Numbered from the stretch's first letter, positions 1 to 5,592 are shown. The stretch is 6,585 bases of DNA from Thermodesulfovibrionales bacterium (GCA_919901705.1 CAKKPR010000351.1:1-6585), one strand, 5' to 3'. Numbers and translations: made by a program. Notes: generated from the sequence alone by a model not told the origin.

Positions 1-232
1 ACCTAAGTTATACCATTTCTCCATTGTAGGAGGGGGAATAAAAAAGACTTTCTAACCACTTTCCCCACTCAATTTGAGGAAGAGCCTATTGATTTATAAG
101 CGCCATGGGGGAACAGATATATATGCTTTACATTAAACTCTGCAGGCAGATACAGCAAAGCTGCATCTGCCTGTGATGTATATGCAAACTGTCCATTCTG
201 ACGAATCCATACCTAAATCCAAGGAGCCCTCT
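1..232. other. Non-coding left flank, downstream of cpoB
   Basis: No gene can be supported here. On the plus strand the frame open at the left edge stops at 53-55, and the frame that follows the stop at 4-6 runs only to a stop at 106-108. On the minus strand an ATG at 24-22 opens a frame to the edge (MEKWYNLG), but it lacks a ribosome site and an in-frame stop lies just upstream of it. The one clear structure is the hairpin at 143-173. This is probably the 3' flank of the tol-pal operon, with the next gene outside the window. Confidence 0.6.
143..173 (-). terminator. Hairpin downstream of cpoB, possible operon terminator
   Basis: The arms at 143-156 and 160-173 form a 14-pair stem around a 3-nt loop. 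Read as minus-strand RNA the only non-Watson-Crick pair is a G-U at 152/164; read as plus-strand RNA that pair is an A-C mismatch, so the structure suits the minus strand better. It lies 60-90 nt past the cpoB stop. The bases after it on the minus strand (CAGAGTTTAATG) hold only a short run of T, so it is not a textbook intrinsic terminator; it could also be a 3'-end stabilising stem. Confidence 0.45.
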
Positions 233-1108
233 TTACTTGCCTTTTTTGTTCATGTCCTCTAATTTTCTCTTTGCAAGCTCGGCTTCTTTAGATTTAGGAT
301 ATTTTTCCCTCAGCTGTTCGAGTATCCCTTTGGCTGCCTTTTTATCGCCCATTTCGATAAATGCATATCCCTGCTTCAAAAGCGCTCCTATGGCTTTTTC
401 GCTGTTCGGATAGTTCTTGAGCAGGGCATCGTATTCGACAATTGCACCTGCATAGTCTTCTTCAGCATAATAGCTCTCACCTATCCAGAACTGGGCGTTG
501 CCGGCAAGACTATCCTTGGGAAATTCTTTAAGGAATGCCTCGAACTTTTCTCTGGCCTCTTTAAATTTTTTTTCCTTGAAGGTTGAGTAGGCTGCCTCAT
601 ATATTTTTGCAGGGTCTTTTATTTCAGGCTTTGCCTCAGGTGTTTTTGCCTCCTCCGGCTCGGTCTTCTTTTCTTTCTTTATGTCCTGTTTGCCTTTTGT
701 CTTGCTGTCTGTTTCTGCCCTTTTCCCCCCCTGTGACTCCTTCACTTGCGTTTCAAGTGCGGTTATCTGCAGGCGAAGCAGCTCTACTTCTGAAGACTTA
801 TCTTTCAGAGACTTGTCAATAAAATATTTGTTCTCATCAAATCTGCCGGTTATGGTCTGGAGGTCTTTTGAAATTCCCGAGACCTCTGAGCGAAGCGAGG
901 CCTCGCTCTCCCTTATAGCATTGAAGGCTTCTTCTTTAACCGCACCTGCCTTCAATTCAGCTAAGTCTGCCTTTAGCTCAGAAGACTCTTTCCTTGCGTC
1001 ATAAGAATCTTTCTTGAGCTGATTCATATCAGCCTTGAGCATCTCGAAATCAGCTGTTGTTGCGCATCCGGAAACCAGCAATAATAGAACTAAAAAAATC
1101 TTTTCCAT
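233..1108 (-). CDS. cpoB: Cell division coordinator CpoB (YbgF), TPR lipoprotein of the Tol-Pal system
   Basis: CpoB partners TolA and coordinates peptidoglycan synthesis with outer-membrane constriction at division (known for E. coli). The 291-aa product starts with a short hydrophobic leader ending in a lipobox, LVSG before C15, so it is predicted to be a lipoprotein, unlike the soluble periplasmic E. coli protein. Residues 18-125 are a heptad-like, charged segment fitting the trimerising coiled coil; 126-165 is a K/E/P-rich linker; 166-275 holds three TPR-like units (AKIYEAAYSTFKEKKFKEA; AQFWIGESYYAEEDYAGAI; GALLKQGYAFIEMGDKKAA). The order coiled coil, linker, TPR is the family order. The ATG at 1108 forms TAATG with the pal stop; AAGGA lies 11 nt upstream, so coupling to pal is likely. 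It is the last gene of the operon. Confidence 0.92.
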   Translation of the reverse strand: MEKIFLVLLLLVSGCATTADFEMLKADMNQLKKDSYDARKESSELKADLAELKAGAVKEEAFNAIRESEASLRSEVSGISKDLQTITGRFDENKYFIDKSLKDKSSEVELLRLQITALETQVKESQGGKRAETDSKTKGKQDIKKEKKTEPEEAKTPEAKPEIKDPAKIYEAAYSTFKEKKFKEAREKFEAFLKEFPKDSLAGNAQFWIGESYYAEEDYAGAIVEYDALLKNYPNSEKAIGALLKQGYAFIEMGDKKAAKGILEQLREKYPKSKEAELAKRKLEDMNKKGK

Positions 1109-1680
1109 TATTTTCTGGATCCTTGAGATGCGTTTTTAATTATAAATTGGACCCTTCTGTTTTTCTGCCAGCACTCTTCAGTCTGCTCTTTGCAGAGCGG
1201 CCGCTCTTCGCCAAGACTTATCATGTCAAGCCTGTCTTTTCCCACGCCTGATGATACAAGGTAATCCCTTGTTGACTTTGCCCTTCTTTCTCCAAGCGCA
1301 AGGTTATACTCGTTTGTGCCCCTTTCATCGCAATGCCCCTCTAAAAGCATTTTTGCTGACTTATTTTTTACGAACCAGTCTGACACAACCTTGAGGGTTG
1401 GCTTTGCATCATCCCTTATGTCGTACTTGTCAAAATCAAAATGGATGTTTTCAAGGGCTGCAACTGGTTTTGCCTCAACAACCTCTGTTACCGGGACTGT
1501 CTCTACCCTTTTAGGCTCAGCCTTTGCAGCAACCGGCTCTGCCTGCTTTCCTGGTTCAGGTGCAGCAGCCTTTTGAGCTGTTTCCTGCGTTGCCGGCTGT
1601 TCAGGCTTTACTGCCTGTTTTTCAGCACATCCCGCAAAGATAAATCCCAAAGCTAATACTAATACAAAAAACCTCTTCAT
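1108..1680 (-). CDS. pal: Peptidoglycan-associated lipoprotein Pal (OmpA-like)
   Basis: Pal anchors the outer membrane to peptidoglycan and is the outer-membrane end of the Tol-Pal machine; TolB and TolA bind it. The 190-aa product has a leader (MKRFFVLVLALGFIFAGC) with lipobox FAGC at C18, a flexible A/P/E/K linker (19-75) and an OmpA-like domain (78-182). The peptidoglycan-binding signature is clear: GHCDERGTNEYNLALGERRA (115-134), with D118 and R133, and KNRRVQF near the end. The start at 1680 is chosen over the in-frame GTG at 1740 because AAGGAGG (1686-1692) lies 5 nt upstream and the leader begins there; the extra 20 codons are translated repeat DNA. Cysteines 117, 163 and 170 are absent from E. 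coli Pal as I recall it; 163 and 170 could pair. Confidence 0.96.
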   Translation of the reverse strand: MKRFFVLVLALGFIFAGCAEKQAVKPEQPATQETAQKAAAPEPGKQAEPVAAKAEPKRVETVPVTEVVEAKPVAALENIHFDFDKYDIRDDAKPTLKVVSDWFVKNKSAKMLLEGHCDERGTNEYNLALGERRAKSTRDYLVSSGVGKDRLDMISLGEERPLCKEQTEECWQKNRRVQFIIKNASQGSRK

Positions 1681-1685
1681 AAAAA

Positions 1686-1692
1686 CCTCCTT
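1686..1692 (-). promoter_or_regulatory. Strong ribosome binding site of pal
   Basis: On the minus strand AAGGAGG lies 5 nt (TTTTT) before the ATG at 1680. It is the best Shine-Dalgarno match in the window and fixes the pal start. It also suits the usual need for much more Pal than other Tol proteins. Confidence 0.9.
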
Positions 1693-1694
1693 TT

Positions 1695-1758
1695 TGTTAG
1701 TGTCAGTGTTCGGTGTCAGTGTCAGTTTTTTTACTGTCACTGTTCACTGCCACTGATA
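1695..1758. repeat. Two inverted blocks of degenerate hexamer repeats between tolB and pal
   Basis: On the plus strand 1695-1725 reads TGTTAG, TGTCAG, TGTTCGG, TGTCAG, TGTCAG: five units of period 6, one stretched to 7. After a run of seven T (1726-1732), 1734-1758 reads CTGTCA, CTGTTCA, CTGCCA, CTGATA, the same kind of word in the opposite direction. The two blocks can fold: 1717-1726 pairs with 1733-1742 as a 10-bp stem with one mismatch and a 6-nt loop. The tract fills most of the 84-nt gap and ends just before the pal ribosome site. Confidence 0.8.
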
Positions 1759-1764
1759 ACTTAT

Positions 1765-3096
1765 TTAATTCGGCGCCCACCGGGGGCCAAAGGCCCTTAA
1801 CCATGCAGGTGTTATCCTTTTTTGAGATTCTCCGTTTGCTCTCATTATGTAAATGCCGTTTACCCCTTCCCTGTCAGACGAGAATATTATAAACCTTCCG
1901 TCAGGAGAAAATGAAGGGTCTTCATTATTCCCCCTGTCTGTAAGCTGTTTGAGCCCTGCCCCGTCAGGATTTATACTGAAGATATGATGTTTGCCGGAAC
2001 TCCTGCCGACAAAGACAATGTTTTCCCCTGCAGGGGACCAGCCTGGAGAGGTATTGTACGAGCCTTCAAATGTCAGCCTTCTTACGTCATACCCGTTTTT
2101 ACTCATTATATATATCTGAGGGGTTCCCCCCCTGTCAGACACGAACGCAACCAGCTTTCCGTCAGGCGAGACCGCAGGGGAAATCTCTATCCATCTTGTT
2201 GAGGTTATCCTTGTTAGTCTCGATTCAGAAATTCTCAGGCTGTATAAGCCATAAGTTTCATCCTTTGATGATGAAAGCATAATCTCATCTCCGTCAGGGA
2301 AAAAGTTGCCGGTCATGTTCAGTCCCTTTGCTTCAAATATATTCCTTTCTGTCATTTTTGTAAAGTCTAATAAATATATTCCCCATTTTCCACCTCTCTC
2401 GGAAGAATAAAGAAGTCTGGCGCCGTCTTTTGACCAGTGGGGACTGAGGACAAAGTCTCCCTTGATCCCCAGTCTTTTAATCCCTGTACCGTCCCAGTCC
2501 ATTATATAAAGCCCTTTTTTGTCTTCATCCTCTGCAACAAAGGCAACCTTTGTCCTGAATATCCCGTTTTCTCCTGTTATATGTTTGTATATATCATTCG
2601 AAATAGAATGAGCAAGCTGCCTTACCGAACCTTTTTCTCCCTTGTACTCTTTTTTGAATAGCTCTCTGCTCTCGAATACATCATAGAATGATGCAGTCAC
2701 TATAAGATTTTGTTCTCCGTTGACATTTCCTTTTACAACAGCCTCTGCGCCAACAACGGTCCAGTTTTTGGAATTAAACGCCTGTAAAGAACTCTCTATG
2801 TACATAGCCCTGTCAAGGCACAGAAAGAAACCCGTGAAATCAAGGTCCTCTTTTATTATATCCGCAATATTTTTCCCTTCCTTCCCGTTGAATTCCTGAA
2901 TGGCAATAGGAAGTTTTTTTACTTCAGGAGAGGTTATGTCAACGTATACCTTGGCCTCAGCAGCAGTGAATAGTGAACAGTGAATAGTGAATAGCAGAAA
3001 AACTCCAGCGTGTAGTGTGTAGCGTGTAGCGTGTAGAAAAAATATTTTCAAACGTTGAACTTTAAACTCTTTGAACTTTTTAAACTTTTCTTTCAC
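1765..3096 (-). CDS. tolB: Tol-Pal system beta-propeller protein TolB
   Basis: TolB is the periplasmic adaptor that binds Pal and TolA and shuttles between them. After the leader come the N-terminal domain (about 49-175, ending with IYKHITGENGIFRTKVAFV, a family hallmark) and a six-bladed propeller (180-443) with repeated blade motifs: PHWSKDGARLLYSS, PAVSPDGKLVAFVSDRGG, PGWSPAGENIVFVGR, PSFSPDGRFIIFSSDREG. The GTG start at 3096 overlaps the tolA stop by 4 nt (GTGA), with GAGG 8 nt upstream. The first 48 residues are odd: KFKKFKEFK (4-12), LHATRYTLHA (21-30) and LLFTIHCSLFTA (34-45) are translated tandem repeats. They form a long basic n-region, the hydrophobic core and lead to an AEA cleavage site before K49. 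A TTG at codon 16 (MKIFFLHA) is a possible alternative start. Identity is certain; the exact start is less so. Confidence 0.96.
   Translation of the reverse strand: MKEKFKKFKEFKVQRLKIFFLHATRYTLHAGVFLLFTIHCSLFTAAEAKVYVDITSPEVKKLPIAIQEFNGKEGKNIADIIKEDLDFTGFFLCLDRAMYIESSLQAFNSKNWTVVGAEAVVKGNVNGEQNLIVTASFYDVFESRELFKKEYKGEKGSVRQLAHSISNDIYKHITGENGIFRTKVAFVAEDEDKKGLYIMDWDGTGIKRLGIKGDFVLSPHWSKDGARLLYSSERGGKWGIYLLDFTKMTERNIFEAKGLNMTGNFFPDGDEIMLSSSKDETYGLYSLRISESRLTRITSTRWIEISPAVSPDGKLVAFVSDRGGTPQIYIMSKNGYDVRRLTFEGSYNTSPGWSPAGENIVFVGRSSGKHHIFSINPDGAGLKQLTDRGNNEDPSFSPDGRFIIFSSDREGVNGIYIMRANGESQKRITPAWLRAFGPRWAPN
2964..2994 (-). repeat. Heptamer tandem repeat inside the tolB signal peptide (unit CTATTCA)
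   Basis: On the coding strand the tract is CTATTCA, CTATTCA, CTGTTCA, CTATTCA, then CTG: four 7-bp units with one changed base. It is translated as the hydrophobic stretch LFTIHCSLFT that makes the core of the TolB signal peptide. Period 7 gives no stop codon in any frame and the same kind of peptide (LFTIHYS, cyclically) in all three. Confidence 0.9.
3007..3036 (-). repeat. Heptamer tandem repeat inside the tolB signal peptide (unit CTACACG)
   Basis: On the coding strand the tract is CTACACG, CTACACG, CTACACA, CTACACG, CT: four 7-bp units with one changed base. It is translated as LHATRYTLHA, residues 21-30 of TolB, just before the hydrophobic core. As with any 7-bp unit lacking stops, all three frames stay open across it. 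Confidence 0.9.
3061..3087 (-). repeat. Nonamer repeat at the 5' end of tolB (unit AAGTTYAAA)
   Basis: On the coding strand the units are AAGTTTAAA, AAGTTCAAA, GAGTTTAAA, translated as KFK KFK EFK (residues 4-12), followed by a decayed copy (GTTCAACGTTTGAAA). Period 9 is in frame, so this tract only lengthens the basic n-region of the signal peptide. Confidence 0.75.
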
Positions 3097-3770
3097 GGCG
3101 TAAACCTCAACCCTATTTCCACCTCATACGGAGGCCTGGAAACAGGGCTTGCCTTACTGATAGCCTTTAAAACAGAGCGGTCAAAAATAATATTGCCGGA
3201 ACTCTTCTCGACCTTGTTTATCCTGATAGTTCCATCCTGCATAACTGTTACAGAAATTATTGTCTCGAGATTCTTGCCTTTTATCTCCGGCATTACTGTG
3301 TAGTGCTGCCATATCTCCCGGCCTATTTTCTTTTCATAGCTGACAAGCATGCCGCCTTCTTCTCCATTCTCTTCGGCCCCGGATATCCCGGTTATGTCTC
3401 CTTCTGAATCACCGGAGCTTTTTATGGAAATGATATTCCTCAGTTTTAAAATATTCTTTGCCTTTCTCGTTGCTTCCATTGCTGCAATCCTGTTTTCGGC
3501 ATATTGTTTCGTATCATCCGCGGGTCTGAGTTTTTTTGAAGTTTTCGAAGGCAGGCTCATCAAAGGAGCAGACTCCTCCTCGCTCACTGTTGCAGCCCCT
3601 TTTCCCGGGGCGCCGGTATCAGCAACCTCTGTGCTAACAAGACTGACGATATATGGAGAAGACATAATAAAATGCCTTGACTGTTTCATCAGCATGAGCG
3701 CCATGAAGAAAAAACTTATATGTATCACAAGCGAGAGAATTGCGGTTATCTGAAGGCTGGGTTCCTTCAT
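3093..3770 (-). CDS. tolA: TolA/TonB-family energy transducer, probable short TolA
   Basis: TolA is anchored in the inner membrane by TolQR and reaches across the periplasm to TolB, Pal and CpoB. The 225-aa protein has one membrane segment (about 8-28) carrying the S-xxx-H pair (S13, H17) that contacts the TolQR motor in the family. A charged, low-complexity linker (about 45-140) includes one helical, K/A/R-rich stretch (88-110). A TonB/TolA-type C-terminal domain (about 141-225) follows: YEKKIGREIWQHY, ISVTVMQDGTIRINKVEKSSG, FDRSVLKAISKASP. It is about half the 421 aa of E. coli TolA because the long central helix is missing. Its place between tolR and tolB argues for TolA rather than TonB. 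The start overlaps the tolR stop (ATGA) and the stop overlaps the tolB start (GTGA). Confidence 0.87.
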   Translation of the reverse strand: MKEPSLQITAILSLVIHISFFFMALMLMKQSRHFIMSSPYIVSLVSTEVADTGAPGKGAATVSEEESAPLMSLPSKTSKKLRPADDTKQYAENRIAAMEATRKAKNILKLRNIISIKSSGDSEGDITGISGAEENGEEGGMLVSYEKKIGREIWQHYTVMPEIKGKNLETIISVTVMQDGTIRINKVEKSSGNIIFDRSVLKAISKASPVSRPPYEVEIGLRFTP

Positions 3771-4174
3771 TTCTCATCTATGTTTATCTTCGGCTCGGTT
3801 ATCATCCCGAGCTTCTCTATCCCTGCCTCCTTTATTTCAGCCATGACCTCAACAACAAGGCCATACGGGACATCCTTATCAGCCCTGAGAAAGATATTCG
3901 GGTTCGCTTTGCTTATTGCATTAAGTTTTTGCCTTACATCAGAAAGAGACATCGGGGTATCATTCATATAAATAATTCCGTCTCTCTTTATTACAATGTT
4001 TATCCTTTCTTCAGGAGGCAGCTCCTTGCCTTTTGCCTTTGGCAGGTTTACATCAATTCCCTGCTGAAGGAGCGGCGCTGTAACCATAAATATTATAAGC
4101 AGGACCAGCATTACGTCTACGAACGGCGTTACATTTATCTCTGACATAACACCCCTGTTTCTTTCAGTCCTCAT
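3767..4174 (-). CDS. tolR: Tol-Pal system protein TolR (ExbD family)
   Basis: TolR is the inner-membrane partner of TolQ and carries the proton-responsive aspartate of the motor. The 135-aa product has a short cytoplasmic N-terminus, the motif SEINVTPFVDVMLVLLIIFM (11-30) with the key D20 (equivalent to E. coli D23) in a single membrane helix (about 17-37), and a periplasmic domain (about 55-130: INIVIKRDGIIYMND, IFLRADKDVPYGLVVEVM, AGIEKLGMI). The length is normal for the family. The ATG overlaps the tolQ stop by 4 nt, with GGGAG 4 nt upstream inside the tolQ end. Confidence 0.96.
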   Translation of the reverse strand: MRTERNRGVMSEINVTPFVDVMLVLLIIFMVTAPLLQQGIDVNLPKAKGKELPPEERINIVIKRDGIIYMNDTPMSLSDVRQKLNAISKANPNIFLRADKDVPYGLVVEVMAEIKEAGIEKLGMITEPKINIDEK

Positions 4175-4797
4175 TTAGCTCCCAGTGAGAAGAAGTCAAG
4201 CAGTTCCTCTGCAAAATCCTCCATCTCTATAATCGCCTGCCTTGCCCTGCTTAGATAATAGTTATATGCAATTACAGCCGGGATTGCTGCTGCAAGCCCT
4301 GCTGCTGTTGTTATTAATGCCTCTGCAATGCCGGGCGCAACAACTGCAAGGGATGCCGACCCGGCAGCGCCTATTCCCCTGAAGGCATTCATTATCCCCC
4401 ATACAGTTCCAAACAGCCCTATGAATGGCGTAGTAGAACCCGTAGTGGCAAGAAAGCTGAGGTATTTCTCAAGTTTGGCTGACTCCAGGGCCTCATATCT
4501 CCTGAGCAATCTTTTGATTTCAGCCCTGTCACGAACTTCTTCTGTAAATGTATATTTGAATATATTCGCAAAAGGGCTTAGATTGAGAGTTTTTGCAACG
4601 CTCAGGAGGCCTTTTATATCACGCCCCGCATTGTATGTCCTGAGGAACATATCTGTTTCTTTGCTTGCCTTTGACAGGTAACGATACTTATAAAAGATTA
4701 TTGCCCATGAGACAATGGAAAAAAATATGAGAATGAGCAATACAGCCTTAACAACATAGCCCGCCTGCAGTATTAATTGTATAGCAGAGTTTTGCAT
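4171..4797 (-). CDS. tolQ: Tol-Pal system protein TolQ (ExbB family)
   Basis: TolQ is the proton-channel subunit of the inner-membrane motor; its pentamer surrounds the TolR helices. The 208-aa product has three membrane segments (about 14-36, 113-139, 150-177) and a cytoplasmic region between the first two. The family block TTGSTTPFIGLFGTVWGIMN (118-137) and EALITTAAGLAAAIPAVIAY (159-178) are intact, with T131 and T164 at the positions of the channel-lining threonines of ExbB/TolQ. The ATG at 4797 has GAGG 5 nt upstream, directly after a degenerate hexamer tract. It is the first gene of the tol cluster proper; a promoter-like pair lies about 60-90 nt upstream. Confidence 0.97.
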   Translation of the reverse strand: MQNSAIQLILQAGYVVKAVLLILIFFSIVSWAIIFYKYRYLSKASKETDMFLRTYNAGRDIKGLLSVAKTLNLSPFANIFKYTFTEEVRDRAEIKRLLRRYEALESAKLEKYLSFLATTGSTTPFIGLFGTVWGIMNAFRGIGAAGSASLAVVAPGIAEALITTAAGLAAAIPAVIAYNYYLSRARQAIIEMEDFAEELLDFFSLGAK

Positions 4798-4808
4798 AAA
4801 TCCCTCTC

Positions 4809-4834
4809 TCTCAACCTTAATCTTAACCTAAACC
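4809..4834. repeat. Degenerate hexamer repeat upstream of tolQ
   Basis: On the plus strand the tract reads TCTCAA, CCTTAA, TCTTAA, CCTAAA, CC: four period-6 units sharing the YYTNAA pattern. It abuts the GAGAGAGAGGG purine run that serves as the tolQ ribosome site. It is short and degenerate, so chance is harder to exclude than for the tolB tracts. Confidence 0.5.
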
Positions 4835-4854
4835 TTTTCTTTTATAACTTTTAA

Positions 4855-4883
4855 ACTTTAAAAGAATTCGAGCTAAAAGTCAA
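4855..4883 (-). promoter_or_regulatory. Candidate sigma-70 promoter for tolQ-cpoB
   Basis: On the minus strand TTGACT (4883-4878; 5 of 6 to TTGACA) is followed after exactly 17 nt by TAAAGT (4860-4855; 4 of 6 to TATAAT). The start of transcription would fall near 4848, some 50 nt before the tolQ ATG. It lies in the only long gap between the upstream genes and the tol cluster. The -10 match is only fair, and other AT-rich words are nearby. Confidence 0.45.
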
Positions 4884-4901
4884 ATCAAAGGGATATTTGA
4901 C
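4879..4901. promoter_or_regulatory. Inverted repeat over the -35 box, possible operator
   Basis: GTCAAAT (4879-4885) and ATTTGAC (4895-4901) are a perfect 7-bp inverted repeat with a 9-bp spacer, a spacing that suits a dimeric regulator. The left arm shares five bases with the -35 box of the candidate tolQ promoter. No regulator can be named. Confidence 0.35.
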
Positions 4902-4911
4902 AGCGCTGGTT

Positions 4912-5592
4912 TTAATGCGGTTTTCTTGACTGCACAAGTTTTTTTGCTCCCGTACGGAGCGCCTCCGCAACATTCTTATTCTTTTCGATTGTAGCAAGGT
5001 CTTTCAGTTTCAGACTGCTCAAGAGTGGAATTGCAATTCCCGCGGGCGTCTTGGGATTAGTTATAACCGCAAGTAATACCCCATAGTTTTTCATCCAATC
5101 CCTGTTCTTTGTTATTGCTCTTAATGCGTCGTCAGGAATAGAGCGTGAGTGGGCAAATATTTCAACTTCTGATTCTGTGATCTTCGGATTATCAAGGACA
5201 GCAAGCATGATCTGCTTATTTGTATCCTTTAACAGTATAGACCTTACTTCGCGTCCGCCTCTCATTGCCAGCAGTCTGCGTTCAGATACAGTCAGGTTCT
5301 GCACTTTCTGCATTACGGTCTGTGTATGCACCTCCGGCGTCTCTTCAGTTTTCCTGACAGCTCCGCCTGCTTTTACAGGAACCTGAAGGAGTTTTCCAGC
5401 TTCTTCTCTTACATTTTCAGGGGTATCAGGATTTTCAATTAATATCTTAATGATCTCCGGTCTCTGTGTATTGGCCCTGAATATCTCTTCGTATGTGCCC
5501 GGCTCTACTGCCTCTGCAAGCAAGGCTTCTATCATTTCTTTGGATGCAATTGAGAGGTCAACGCCTAACGCTTTTTGTTCTTGTTCTTCCAT
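4912..5592 (-). CDS. Conserved-type hypothetical protein with NPxTP alpha-helical repeats
   Basis: I recognise the style but not a function. The 226-aa product has no signal peptide or membrane segment, so it is probably cytoplasmic. It looks like short helical (HEAT- or LRR-variant-like) repeats with a recurring turn: IENPDTPENV (52-61), LDNPKITESEV (133-143), ITNPKTPAGI (177-186). Other recurring pieces are SRSIPDDALRAI (149-160), NKNVAEAL (205-212) and DLATIEKNK (198-206). The first 45 residues are acidic; a spacer near 72-92 separates the N-terminal unit from a C-terminal block that begins MQKVQNLTVSERRLLAM. From memory, similar proteins occur in Nitrospirota and Geobacter-like genomes. 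The ATG lies 8 nt after AAGGA inside the end of tlyA, 5 nt past its stop, so the two genes are co-transcribed and probably coupled. A tie to the tol genes downstream is only positional. Confidence 0.85.
   Translation of the reverse strand: MEEQEQKALGVDLSIASKEMIEALLAEAVEPGTYEEIFRANTQRPEIIKILIENPDTPENVREEAGKLLQVPVKAGGAVRKTEETPEVHTQTVMQKVQNLTVSERRLLAMRGGREVRSILLKDTNKQIMLAVLDNPKITESEVEIFAHSRSIPDDALRAITKNRDWMKNYGVLLAVITNPKTPAGIAIPLLSSLKLKDLATIEKNKNVAEALRTGAKKLVQSRKPH

Noticed and set aside
1..108. Open plus-strand frames at the left edge, possible end of another gene
   Set aside because: One frame stops after 17 codons and the other begins just after a stop at 4-6. Joining them would need a frameshift, and neither peptide is recognisable.
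894..907. 14-bp perfect palindrome AGCGAGGCCTCGCT inside cpoB
   Set aside because: It encodes part of the coiled-coil region (SEASL) in a purine-rich heptad context and has no partner element; chance is the simpler reading.
1681..1740. In-frame N-terminal extension of Pal from a GTG at 1740
   Set aside because: The extra residues (MTVKKLTLTPNTDT...) are translated hexamer repeat, and a strong ribosome site plus a lipoprotein leader mark the ATG at 1680.
2964..3036. CRISPR-like array
   Set aside because: The units are 7 bp, directly adjacent and inside a coding region; there are no spacers, and no cas genes are nearby.
3740..4144. Long plus-strand frame opposite tolR
   Set aside because: It is antisense to a certain gene, has a composition unlike a real protein and no start context. 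The same holds for the other plus-strand frames opposite cpoB, pal, tolB, tolA, tolQ and tlyA.
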